Assembly (NCBI GenBank): GCA_028702495.1
Contig: JAQVOS010000006.1
Coordinates: forward strand, 1 to 46,247
Source of the DNA: Bacilli bacterium
Lineage (GTDB): Bacteria > Bacillota_I > Bacilli_A > ML615J-28 > CAG-698
DNA: 46,247 nucleotides
Direction of reading: 5' to 3'
How positions within the stretch are numbered: the stretch's first letter is position 1; each line of letters starts with the position of its first letter. A program made the position numbers and the translations under genes. Below, one piece after another: positions 14,968-22,851 of this stretch. The notes under the pieces were generated by a model, which did no database searches, was not told where the DNA came from, and saw nothing but the letters and a program-made list of their open reading frames with translations.

Positions 14968-16743
14968 ATGGAAACTGCAAAAGTCATTATTAATAATCAG
15001 TTTATTGAAGTTCCTACTTCATATACCGTCTTAGATGCTGCCAAAAAATTAGGAATTGATATTCCTCATCTATGCTTTTTAAGAGGAATCAATGAAAACT
15101 CTTCTTGTCGTTTATGCGTTGTTGAAATTAAAGGTATTCGTTCTCTAAAGAACTCTTGTACTGTTAAAGTCAGTGATGGAATGGTGGTTACCACTAATTC
15201 TGAACGTGTCAACAAAGCCGTAAAAAGAAACTTAGAGCTCATTGCTGCAAACCATGTTTTTGAATGCTGGCGTTGCCCAAGAGAACATAACTGTGAATTG
15301 TTACGTCTCTTAAGAAAATACAACATCAATAATGCCATGGGAGAAAATCCTGATTTTTCTAAAAAGACCCATATTGTTAACATCACTGACTCTATCGTTT
15401 TAGACAATTCAAAATGTATTTTATGCGGACGTTGCATCGCTGCTTGTGAAAAAATGGCAGGAACATCCGTCTTAGATTATAACTATCGTGGCTTTAACGT
15501 CTATGTTGGACCCGCTCGTAATCATTCCATGGAAGATGCTGGATGTATCTATTGTGGAAAATGTATTCAAGCATGTCCTACTGGAGCCATTAAAGAACGT
15601 GATAATATTGATGAAGTCGTCAGTGTTATCAGCAATCCTAATGTTTACAAAGTGGTTCAAATCGCTCCATCCGTTCGAGCTGCCATTGGTGAAGAATTCG
15701 GTTACCCAATTGGAACAAACGTTGAAGGAAAGCTATATGCTGCCCTTCAAAAGTTAGGATTTGATGATGTCACCGATACCAACTTTGCTGCTGACGTAAC
15801 CATTCTCGAAGAAGGTACTGAACTTATTGAACGTCTTGAAGCCCATTTAAACAAAGACGAATCAACCCTTCCTCTCTTTACGTCATGTTCTCCAGGATGG
15901 ATTCGTTATATTGAAACTTACTATCCTGAATTCATTCCTAACTTATCTTCTTGTAAATCTCCTCAACAAATGCAAGGAGCCATTATTAAAGCATACTATT
16001 CTAAGAAACTTAACATTGATCCAAACAAGATTCAAGTTGTTTCAGTGATGCCTTGTATCGCTAAGAAAGCTGAAGCAAAACGTCCTGAAATGGAATACAA
16101 TGGGGTTCGCGATGTTGATGTCGTTATAACCACTCGTGAACTTGCTCGCTTAATTAAACGATTCGATATTCCATTTGCTGCTTTAGCCGATTATGAACCT
16201 ACTTCACCTCTTGCAAAATATACAGGTGCTGGAGTGATCTTTGGTGCAACTGGGGGTGTTATGGAAGCTGCCCTACGTTCGGTTAAAGAAATTCTTGAAA
16301 AAAAGGATATGGGTAAGGTAGAAATTGAACCCGTTCGTGGCGTTGAAGATGGCATTAAAGAAGCAACCCTCAACATTGCTGGACTTAATCTATGTGTTGC
16401 CATTGTTCATGGAGCTGCTAACATTCCTGAAATGATGAAACGAATTAAAGAAAATCCTGGAAAATATGCTTTCGTTGAATTCATGGCTTGTACAGGCGGA
16501 TGCGTTAATGGCGGAGGACAACCCATCGTTCCTTCCTATATTTCAAACGACATCGATGTGCGTCTAGAACGTGGAAAAGCATTGTATAAAGCAGACACAG
16601 ATGCAACACTTAGAAAGTCTCATCAAAATCCTGAAGTTGCAAAACTTTATCAAGAAATGCTTGAAAGACCAGGAAGTCATGTGGCTCATGAAATGCTTCA
16701 TACTCATTATCATAAACGTACCATATATAATGGAGAAAAGTAA
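14968..16743 (+). CDS. hndD: [FeFe] hydrogenase catalytic subunit (HndD/HydA)
   Basis: A 591-residue hydrogenase. N-terminal clusters: [2Fe-2S] (Cys36, 47, 50, 64), the His-ligated [4Fe-4S] (His96, Cys100, 103, 109) and two [4Fe-4S] (Cys150/153/156/160 and 193/196/199/203). The H-cluster motifs are TSCSPGW (305-311), MPCIAKK (from 361) and EFMACTGGC (from 504), giving ligands Cys307, 363, 508 and 512. All ligands are intact. Residue 308, usually the proton-relay Cys of TSCCP, is Ser (codon TCT at 15889-15891). It catalyses H2 evolution or uptake using electrons from NADH and ferredoxin. AAGGAGG lies just before ATG 14968. The maturases HydE, HydF and HydG are not in the window. Confidence 0.95.
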   Translation: METAKVIINNQFIEVPTSYTVLDAAKKLGIDIPHLCFLRGINENSSCRLCVVEIKGIRSLKNSCTVKVSDGMVVTTNSERVNKAVKRNLELIAANHVFECWRCPREHNCELLRLLRKYNINNAMGENPDFSKKTHIVNITDSIVLDNSKCILCGRCIAACEKMAGTSVLDYNYRGFNVYVGPARNHSMEDAGCIYCGKCIQACPTGAIKERDNIDEVVSVISNPNVYKVVQIAPSVRAAIGEEFGYPIGTNVEGKLYAALQKLGFDDVTDTNFAADVTILEEGTELIERLEAHLNKDESTLPLFTSCSPGWIRYIETYYPEFIPNLSSCKSPQQMQGAIIKAYYSKKLNIDPNKIQVVSVMPCIAKKAEAKRPEMEYNGVRDVDVVITTRELARLIKRFDIPFAALADYEPTSPLAKYTGAGVIFGATGGVMEAALRSVKEILEKKDMGKVEIEPVRGVEDGIKEATLNIAGLNLCVAIVHGAANIPEMMKRIKENPGKYAFVEFMACTGGCVNGGGQPIVPSYISNDIDVRLERGKALYKADTDATLRKSHQNPEVAKLYQEMLERPGSHVAHEMLHTHYHKRTIYNGEK

Positions 16744-16750
16744 TCATATT

Positions 16751-16782
16751 GTAGAGAGTTTATATAAACTCTCTACTTTTTA
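16751..16782 (+). terminator. terminator of the hydrogenase operon
   Basis: GTAGAGAGTTTA and TAAACTCTCTAC form a perfect stem followed by TTTTT. Confidence 0.92.
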
Positions 16783-16853
16783 TAAACAATTGAAAGGATA
16801 AATACTTTCGATTAGATAGAGATTAAAAGGGTAAAAGATATGAAAAAAAAGGA

Positions 16854-16883
16854 TTGATTAATTGATCATCCTTATGTTATAAT
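16854..16883 (+). promoter_or_regulatory. promoter of the zinc-ribbon membrane protein gene
   Basis: TTGATT (16854-16859), 18-bp spacer, TATAAT (16878-16883) with a TG extension. Confidence 0.75.
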
Positions 16884-16907
16884 GAGATGCGAAATGGAGA
16901 TGTTAAG

Positions 16908-17357
16908 ATGAAGTGTTTAATTTGCGGAAAAGAAAATGAACAGGATGCCAAATATTGCGTTGATTGTGGAGCGTTACTAAGTCAACCAAACCAGGATCAA
17001 TACGGAGGAAATACTGTACAGGAAAAGCCATATAATCCAAGAGTCGTCTATGCAAAACCAGCGATGATACTTGGAATTGTTTCCTTAGCTTTTGGTGTCA
17101 TTTGCTGCTTTGGACCTCTCAGTATTGTTGCTTCAATCGTGTGTGGACTTCTAGCCTTGATTTTTGGAATTTTATCTATTAAAACTGAGAAAAAGGGACA
17201 AGCCGTTACCGGAATAGTCTGTGGCATCATTGGATTAATTTTAGGAGTGTTCTTAGTAGCATCCATTGTTATTTTTCAGAGTGAAGCGTTCCAACAATAT
17301 TTGTATGATAATTATCCAGAATTTTGGCAAGCCATTCAAGATGCAATGAATCAATAA
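16908..17357 (+). CDS. zinc-ribbon DUF4190-type membrane protein
   Basis: A 149-residue protein with an N-terminal zinc ribbon (CLICG at 3-7 and CVDCG around 18-22), a proline/glutamine-rich linker, and two strongly hydrophobic helices (about 50-80 and 95-125) separated by a short loop with KTEKKGQ, as in DUF4190 proteins. Function unknown; probably inserted in the cytoplasmic membrane. GGAGA at 16896-16900 favours ATG 16908 over the in-frame ATG 16887. Monocistronic, with its own promoter and terminator. Confidence 0.78.
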   Translation: MKCLICGKENEQDAKYCVDCGALLSQPNQDQYGGNTVQEKPYNPRVVYAKPAMILGIVSLAFGVICCFGPLSIVASIVCGLLALIFGILSIKTEKKGQAVTGIVCGIIGLILGVFLVASIVIFQSEAFQQYLYDNYPEFWQAIQDAMNQ

Positions 17358-17379
17358 CAATTGCTTAAAACTTTTCATA

Positions 17380-17417
17380 AATACCTTCTCTCATCGAGGA
17401 GGTATTATCATTTTTTA
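17380..17417 (+). terminator. terminator
   Basis: AATACCTTCTC and GAGGAGGTATT form the stem, followed by a run of six T. Confidence 0.85.
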
Positions 17418-17438
17418 ATATAAATTTTAGAAAAGATG

Positions 17439-17447
17439 TGCTATAAT
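17439..17447 (+). promoter_or_regulatory. extended -10 promoter of the PucR-type regulator
   Basis: TGCTATAAT forms an extended -10; no clear -35. AAAGGAGG follows before ATG 17470. Confidence 0.65.
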
Positions 17448-17469
17448 ATGAGTTGTAAAGGAGGATATT

Positions 17470-18249
17470 ATGAAAAAAGACACCCTTTTCGATATCAAAA
17501 ATAAAGTGTATTTTTTAACCTCCAATGATGAATATCTTGAATGTGATCAAGTGAAAGATGCAAAACTGATTGAGGACTATGAAACAAAATGGATAAAAAA
17601 ACAAGATTGTCCCCTTTATGATTATCTTTTTGAAGGGGCCTCTTTCCCCTATCAAGCAACCTATTATCGTTTTCTTACTTTTCCAAAGAATCAAATATCC
17701 TCATCTGATCAAATAGCGATATTAGATCTCATTAGAGCTCTAAATAACCATTTGGATATCCTTACCATCAAAAAACATGTCGTGGTGTTCTACGATGGTA
17801 TAGATGATTTTTGCCTCTCTGATATTATAAATACCATCAATGATGACTTTTCTCTTTCCCTCAAGTTTTTTGAAAGTGGTCCCTTAAGAGCTTCGCATCC
17901 TCAGGATTTTATGAAACTCATGGATGCCTATTTAAAATATTCTTATGATCATCCTCGGCAGTATACCACCACCCGAGATCTCATTTTCGATATCGTTCAT
18001 CATGAGTATGATGCCCTTAAACCAATTCGTAATGTCATCTTAAAAGAACTGGATAAAGATCCTCATTTGGAATCTATTATCCAGGGAATGTTTAAAAACA
18101 ATTTAAATATTAGTCAAACAGCCCATGATGTATACATGCATCGTAATACCGTAATGAACAAGATTGATCATATTTATGAATTAACAGGGTTCTCAATTCA
18201 AAACTTTTATGATGCGATGGCCCTATATTTACTTATTCGAGCCATATAG
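17470..18249 (+). CDS. PucR/CdaR-type helix-turn-helix regulator
   Basis: A 259-residue protein. The last ~55 residues are a PucR C-terminal HTH_30 domain (NLNISQTAHDVYMHRNTVMN and LTGFSIQNFYDAMALYLL), the DNA-binding part of carbohydrate-diacid and purine-type regulators. The N-terminal ~190 residues have no recognisable sensor domain. AAAGGAGG immediately upstream supports ATG 17470. It is monocistronic and has no obvious target operon beside it; the sugar-ABC ATPase 680 bp downstream is a possible but unproven target. Confidence 0.78.
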   Translation: MKKDTLFDIKNKVYFLTSNDEYLECDQVKDAKLIEDYETKWIKKQDCPLYDYLFEGASFPYQATYYRFLTFPKNQISSSDQIAILDLIRALNNHLDILTIKKHVVVFYDGIDDFCLSDIINTINDDFSLSLKFFESGPLRASHPQDFMKLMDAYLKYSYDHPRQYTTTRDLIFDIVHHEYDALKPIRNVILKELDKDPHLESIIQGMFKNNLNISQTAHDVYMHRNTVMNKIDHIYELTGFSIQNFYDAMALYLLIRAI

Positions 18250-18313
18250 TATAAAGGTTTTATAAATGATGGATTATATAAGAAGCTAGTACCATGAAAT
18301 ATATAAACACATT

Positions 18314-18362
18314 AGGTTTGATACCAAACAAATTCAGTTTGTTTTTGTATTAAACCTTTTTT
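18314..18362 (+). terminator. long hairpin terminator
   Basis: AGGTTTGATAC pairs with GTATTAAACCT (one G-T pair), with an inner AAACAAA/TTTGTTT stem; ends in TTTTTT. Confidence 0.85.
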
Positions 18363-18505
18363 GTGAAAATAGGAAAGAATTGCCAATCTTCATTTTATAT
18401 ACTCATCTAGAAAGTATTTGGATCTGAGTCGATTTCTTGGACACTTTTTACTTAACTTTCCGATTCAAATTTGAACCATCAAGTTTCAAATCTAACACAT
18501 TATAA

Positions 18506-18790
18506 AATGGCAAGTATGATATATCAAACAATGAAGTTAACAATACTGGCTATTATGGTGACGACGCATAGATAATTATACCTAGTTATATTGAAAAATT
18601 AACACTCTTTCGTATTGGAATGTCACATTTACAAACCATCATTTTTATGAAATATGACGATACCGGGGGCGTTATAAATATTGGAAAAGAGGGATTACTT
18701 GAGTGTCACTACTTAAAAAGTATTAATGTGTGTTATTTAATAAAGTACAAATCGTGTCAATTCATTATCCCACCAGTGATACTAGTTTAA
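18506..18790 (+). pseudogene. decayed BspA-like LRR gene fragment
   Basis: Reading frame 18506-18790 carries degenerate LRR_5 repeats: IIIPSYIEKL, SHLQTIIF, VINIGKEG, ECHYLKSINV, and the NTGYYGDDA segment usual between BspA repeats. An in-frame TAG at 18569-18571 and a TAA just upstream (18503-18505) break it, and no start or signal peptide remains. It is the same class as the intact gene at 1335-2147 and explains most of the otherwise gene-free 18250-18925 stretch. Confidence 0.65.
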
Positions 18791-18865
18791 CTCATGAGAT
18801 ACCAATGGAATGTTGAAACCACTCCTATTTCCATTATTTGTAGAAAATAATGTGCAACATGCCCA

Positions 18866-18894
18866 TTGATAGATGAATCTACTTCGCGTATAAT
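18866..18894 (+). promoter_or_regulatory. promoter of the sugar-ABC ATPase gene
   Basis: TTGATA (18866-18871), 17-bp spacer, TATAAT (18889-18894). Confidence 0.85.
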
Positions 18895-18925
18895 GAGTCT
18901 GGAATAAAATATTAGGAGGAATTTT

Positions 18926-20044
18926 ATGGCAACTGTTACGCTAAAAAATCTTAATAAGGTATATGAAGGCAATGTTCATGCCGTTGTAGACTTTAACTTA
19001 CACATCAAAGACAAAGAATTTATCGTCTTTGTAGGCCCATCAGGTTGTGGAAAAACCACCACACTTCGAATGGTAGCTGGACTTGAAGAAATTACTTCTG
19101 GAGAACTTCGTATTGATGACGAAATCGTCAATGATGTAGCTCCAAAAGACAGAAACATTGCGATGGTTTTCCAAAGTTATGCATTGTATCCTCATATGAC
19201 TGTATATGATAACATGGCGTTTGGATTAAAACTTCGTAAATTTTCACGTGATGAAATTGAACGTCGAGTGAATAACGCTGCTGAAATTTTAGGATTAAAA
19301 CCCTTATTACAACGTCGTCCTAAAGCCTTATCAGGCGGTCAACGTCAACGTGTTGCCCTAGGCCGTGCCATCGTTCGTGATGCAAAAGTATTCTTAATGG
19401 ATGAACCATTATCCAATCTTGATGCAAAACTTCGTGTTCAAATGAGAACCGAAATCATTAAGATTACCGAAAAATTAGGTATTACTACCATTTATGTAAC
19501 CCATGACCAAATTGAAGCCATGACCATGGCATCAAGAATGGTTGTTATGAAAGATGGTTACGTTCGTCAAATCGGAGCTCCAAAAGAAATCTATGACTTA
19601 CCAAATGATATGTTTGTCGCCGGATTTATTGGAACACCTCCCATGAACTTTCTTGAAGGTCGCGTTAGTGAAGAAGGCTTCTTCATTGTTGGAAATCATA
19701 AGTTGGGTATTTCTAAATTCAAAATTCCAACTCCCAAATTTAATATGTTGAAAGAACAAAACTATTTGGATAAAGATCTTGCCATGGGTATTCGTCCTGA
19801 AGACATTCATGATGAATTCGTCGTAGTCGATACTTATTCAGATGCCAAAATGACTTTCAAGATTGATGTTGCGGAATTACTAGGCGCTGAGACATTAATT
19901 TATACAACCGTTAACACACAACCAATTGTTGCACGTGTCAATGCAAGAGCAGATGTCCATATGGGTGACGAAATTGAATTAGCGTTCGATATGAATAAGT
20001 CTCATTTCTTTGATCCAGAAACACAACTGAGAATCAGAAAATAA
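18926..20044 (+). CDS. sugar ABC transporter ATPase (MsmK/UgpC-like)
   Basis: A 372-residue CUT1-type ABC ATPase: Walker A GPSGCGKTT (37-45), signature LSGGQ (135-139), Walker B VFLMDEP (155-161), the H-loop THD, and a C-terminal OB-fold/TOBE regulatory domain. No permease or binding-protein genes lie next to it, as for MsmK-type ATPases that energise several sugar importers encoded elsewhere. AGGAGG at 18914-18919 supports ATG 18926. Own promoter and terminator. Confidence 0.92.
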   Translation: MATVTLKNLNKVYEGNVHAVVDFNLHIKDKEFIVFVGPSGCGKTTTLRMVAGLEEITSGELRIDDEIVNDVAPKDRNIAMVFQSYALYPHMTVYDNMAFGLKLRKFSRDEIERRVNNAAEILGLKPLLQRRPKALSGGQRQRVALGRAIVRDAKVFLMDEPLSNLDAKLRVQMRTEIIKITEKLGITTIYVTHDQIEAMTMASRMVVMKDGYVRQIGAPKEIYDLPNDMFVAGFIGTPPMNFLEGRVSEEGFFIVGNHKLGISKFKIPTPKFNMLKEQNYLDKDLAMGIRPEDIHDEFVVVDTYSDAKMTFKIDVAELLGAETLIYTTVNTQPIVARVNARADVHMGDEIELAFDMNKSHFFDPETQLRIRK

Positions 20045-20054
20045 ACGAACTTCA

Positions 20055-20089
20055 GTTAAGCCACTAAAATGAGTGGCTTAACTTTTTTT
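20055..20089 (+). terminator. terminator
   Basis: GTTAAGCCACT and AGTGGCTTAAC pair perfectly, followed by seven T. Confidence 0.93.
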
Positions 20090-20114
20090 CATTCTATACA
20101 AAAGTTGAATTTTA

Positions 20115-20123
20115 TGATATAAT
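20115..20123 (+). promoter_or_regulatory. extended -10 promoter of pgk-tpiA
   Basis: TGATATAAT; no good -35 at 17 bp. AGGAGG follows. Confidence 0.65.
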
Positions 20124-20149
20124 AGTATAGGAAAATATAGGAGGATACT

Positions 20150-21340
20150 ATGAAAAAAACTATAAGAGATGTTAATGTAAAAGGTAAAGTCGTATTAATA
20201 CGCGTTGATTTCAACGTCCCAATGAAAAATGGCGTGATCACGGATGATAATCGTATTGTACAAGCATTACCAACCATTGAATATGCAATTAGTCAACATG
20301 CTAAACTTGTTTTATTCTCTCATTTAGGCCGCGTTGAAACCGAAGCTGACAAAGCTAAGAATTCATTAGCTCCTGTTGCAAAAAGATTATCAGAATTACT
20401 TAAAAAACCTGTTTTATTTGTTCCAGAAACAAGAGGAGCCGCACTAGAAGCTGCCATTAAAGCAATGAAGGAACAAGACATCGTTATGTTTGAAAATACT
20501 CGTTATGAAGACGTTGAAGGCAAAAAGGAATCAAAAAACAATCCTGAACTTGGAGCATACTGGGCTTCACTAGGCAACATTTTTGTTAATGATGCTTTTG
20601 GAACTGCTCATCGGGCTCATGCATCCAATGCCGGAATTGCTAAAAACATTTCAACTGTTGTTTCAGGCTTTTTAATGGAAAAAGAAATTAAATTCATCGG
20701 CGAAGCCGTTGATAACCCAACGCATCCCTTCGTCGCCATTTTAGGAGGAGCCAAAGTCAGCGATAAAATCTCTGTGATTGAAAACCTCTTAACAAAAGCA
20801 GATAAAGTGCTTGTGTGTGGAGCCATGGCCTATACCTTCTTCAAAGCCCAAGGTTATGAAGTTGGAACCAGCAAATGTGAAGCTGATTTTGTTGAACTAG
20901 CAAAAACCCTTCTTGAAAAAGGAAAAGATAAACTTGTTCTTCCAATAGACAATGTGGTAGCGAAAGCCTTTGATCCCGAAGCTCCAAGTAAAATTGCACC
21001 AACAGAACATATGCCAAGCGATATGATGGGTCTTGACATTGGTCCTGCAACCATTGAACTATTTAAGAAAGAACTTAAAAGTGCTAAAACGGTGGTATGG
21101 AATGGTCCTGCAGGTGTGTTTGAATTTGAGCGTTTCGCCGTTGGAACCAAAGCCATTTGTACAATGCTTGCCAATTTAAAAGGTGCTACTACCATTATTG
21201 GTGGTGGTGACTCTGCTGCTGCAGCCATTCAGTTGGGATTTGAAGAAAAGTTTACACACATTTCTACTGGCGGAGGAGCATCATTAGAATATTTAGAAGG
21301 TAAAGCCCTACCAGGCGTTACCATCATTCAAGATAAATAA
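20150..21340 (+). CDS. pgk: phosphoglycerate kinase
   Basis: A 396-residue full-length enzyme converting 1,3-bisphosphoglycerate and ADP to 3-phosphoglycerate and ATP. The RVDFNVPM signature sits at residues 18-25, [15 protein letters not shown] marks the substrate domain, and GGGDSAAAA the nucleotide-binding C-terminal domain. AGGAGG precedes ATG 20150. First gene of a glycolytic operon with an HPr-like gene and tpiA. Confidence 0.97.
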   Translation: MKKTIRDVNVKGKVVLIRVDFNVPMKNGVITDDNRIVQALPTIEYAISQHAKLVLFSHLGRVETEADKAKNSLAPVAKRLSELLKKPVLFVPETRGAALEAAIKAMKEQDIVMFENTRYEDVEGKKESKNNPELGAYWASLGNIFVNDAFGTAHRAHASNAGIAKNISTVVSGFLMEKEIKFIGEAVDNPTHPFVAILGGAKVSDKISVIENLLTKADKVLVCGAMAYTFFKAQGYEVGTSKCEADFVELAKTLLEKGKDKLVLPIDNVVAKAFDPEAPSKIAPTEHMPSDMMGLDIGPATIELFKKELKSAKTVVWNGPAGVFEFERFAVGTKAICTMLANLKGATTIIGGGDSAAAAIQLGFEEKFTHISTGGGASLEYLEGKALPGVTIIQDK

Positions 21341-21354
21341 TAGGAGGTTAATCT

Positions 21355-21621
21355 ATGAATAAAACTGTTAGCATGGCCATTGAAAATACGTCCGGAATCA
21401 ATGCTCAAATGGCTCAAAAAATTGTCCAAGCGGCATCCGAATTTGAATCAGACATCACTCTACGTTATCTCAAGAAAGAAGTTGACTTAAAATCCATTCT
21501 TGGTATTATGTCACTTGCAGTCCTAGAAGGAGCAAGAGTTGAAATCGAAGCCAAAGGAGTAGATGCTGAAGAAGCAATTACTGCTATTCAAGCAACTGTC
21601 AGCAAAGGTGGCATCAAATAA
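21355..21621 (+). CDS. HPr-like protein lacking the catalytic histidine (Crh-like)
   Basis: An 88-residue HPr-fold protein. In true HPr the active-site segment is TGIHARPA; here it reads SGINAQMA, with Asn16 where His15 should be and Gln18 in place of the neighbouring Arg, so EI/EII phosphotransfer is not expected. The regulatory segment DLKSILGIMS keeps the serine (Ser47, equivalent to Ser46), the HPrK target. This is the pattern of Bacillus Crh, a regulator rather than a carrier. It sits between pgk and tpiA, 14 bp after pgk and overlapping tpiA by one base. A role in coupling glycolytic flux to regulation is inference. Confidence 0.85.
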   Translation: MNKTVSMAIENTSGINAQMAQKIVQAASEFESDITLRYLKKEVDLKSILGIMSLAVLEGARVEIEAKGVDAEEAITAIQATVSKGGIK

Positions 21622-22373
21622 TGAGAACACCCATTATTGCTGGAAACTGGAAGATGTATAAAACTCGTGATGAAGCATTACAATTCATTTATGCTGTCAG
21701 CGAACAACTTCCCAGTTCTCACTTAGTTGAAAGTGTTATTTGTGCTCCTAGCTTTGTCCTACGTTGCTTAGTTAAACGTCAAGGTGAAAACTTACGTATT
21801 GGTGCTCAAAACATGCACTTTGAAGATAGCGGAGCTTTTACTGGAGAAATTTCTGCTCCGATGTTAAAGAGTATTGGCGTTGAATATGTGGTGATTGGTC
21901 ACTCTGAACGTCGAGCAATGTTTAATGAAACTGATGAAGCGATTAACAAGAAACTTTTAACCGCTTTCCGGCATAAAATTACTCCCATTCTTTGCATCGG
22001 TGAATCTCTTGCAGAACGGGAACAAGATCTTACCAAAGCGGTCTTGTTACGTCAACTCAATGCTGATTTAGTGAACATCACTCCGCAAAATGCAAAGAAA
22101 GTAGTCATTGCTTATGAACCTATTTGGGCAATTGGCACTGGTAAAACAGCCACTGTCGCGCAAGCTGAAGAAGCATGTGCGTTTATTCGTCAAACCATCG
22201 CTTCGCTCTATAATCAAGAAGTGGCAGACGCTATCCGGATTCAATATGGAGGATCTGTGAAAGTATCCAACATTCATGAATTGATGGGGCAAGAGAATAT
22301 CGATGGTGCCCTTATTGGCGGAGCAAGTTTAGTGGCTGATGATTTTTTGACCTTAGTCAAAGCAGCTCTATAA
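21621..22373 (+). CDS. tpiA: triosephosphate isomerase
   Basis: A 250-residue enzyme interconverting DHAP and glyceraldehyde-3-phosphate. Catalytic residues are all visible: Lys11 (NWKMYK), His94 (IGHSERR) and Glu166 (AYEPIWAIGTG). The start overlaps the HPr-like stop by one base (TAATG), so translation is coupled. Full length. Confidence 0.97.
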   Translation: MRTPIIAGNWKMYKTRDEALQFIYAVSEQLPSSHLVESVICAPSFVLRCLVKRQGENLRIGAQNMHFEDSGAFTGEISAPMLKSIGVEYVVIGHSERRAMFNETDEAINKKLLTAFRHKITPILCIGESLAEREQDLTKAVLLRQLNADLVNITPQNAKKVVIAYEPIWAIGTGKTATVAQAEEACAFIRQTIASLYNQEVADAIRIQYGGSVKVSNIHELMGQENIDGALIGGASLVADDFLTLVKAAL

Positions 22374-22395
22374 ACATTTATATAGAAAAAATCTT

Positions 22396-22425
22396 CCCCA
22401 CTTCTTCATTAGGAGTGGGGTTTTT
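22396..22425 (+). terminator. terminator after tpiA
   Basis: CCCCACT and AGTGGGG stem followed by TTTTT. Confidence 0.92.
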
Positions 22426-22463
22426 ATAACACACCAAAAAAAACGTTTTCATTTCATTTTTAT

Positions 22464-22491
22464 TTGACAACTCCTAAAAGTATTGTATAAT
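22464..22491 (+). promoter_or_regulatory. consensus promoter of the T-box transporter operon
   Basis: TTGACA (22464-22469), 16-bp spacer, TATAAT (22486-22491). Confidence 0.9.
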
Positions 22492-22497
22492 ACTTGC

Positions 22498-22580
22498 AAT
22501 AGTCGCTTATAAGCAAACACAAGATGGGTCATTCCTGAGCATACGTGGTTGATATAAATAAGCCTTTTTGGCTTTTTTTG
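22498..22580 (+). other. extra leader segment ending in a terminator-like hairpin
   Basis: Between the promoter and the T-box lies about 80 nt that the T-box does not need. It begins with the self-complementary GCTTATAAGC and ends in AAGCC-TTTTT-GGCTT followed by a T-run (22560-22579), which looks like a small intrinsic terminator. It may be an additional attenuator or a short RNA; I recognise no riboswitch class. Confidence 0.4.
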
Positions 22581-22584
22581 TTTA

Positions 22585-22830
22585 TAAGGGGCAGTCCACT
22601 GAACAAGAGAGTAAAAAGAATCAACCAGAAAAGCGAATCAGAGTGGGTGTGAGTCTGATCAAGGGTATTCTTTCGAACCGCACTTGGGAGGATTTATTCT
22701 GAACTAGAGTAGGAATAACGTTCATTAGCGTTAATAATGTTTGAGTGGCTTAAAATTTTTTTAAGCAATAAGAGTGGTACCGCGAAAAATCGTCTCTTTC
22801 TTTAGAAATAAAGAAGGAGACTTTTTTATA
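22585..22830 (+). promoter_or_regulatory. T-box leader, predicted tRNA-Arg specifier CGC
   Basis: The T-box core AGAGTGGTACCGCG lies at 22771-22784 and is followed by a terminator (GTCTCTTTCTTTA / ATAAAGAAGGAGAC, then six T, to 22827). Stem I is formed in part by AAAGAAT/ATTCTTT; below it the internal loop has AGAGAGTAA on the 5' side and CGAACCGCA on the 3' side. By analogy to known T-boxes (AGTA opposite GAA, codon next), the specifier reads CGC, arginine. Uncharged tRNA would stabilise the antiterminator and turn on the transporter. Confidence 0.85.
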
Positions 22831-22851
22831 TAAATTTTTCAGGAGGATATT

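Noticed and set aside
18250..18925. A full hypothetical gene in this interval
   Set aside because: All frames are broken by stops; only a degenerate LRR reading is recognisable.
22560..22580. The normal T-box terminator
   Set aside because: The true T-box terminator lies after the T-box core, at 22791-22827; this hairpin is before stem I.
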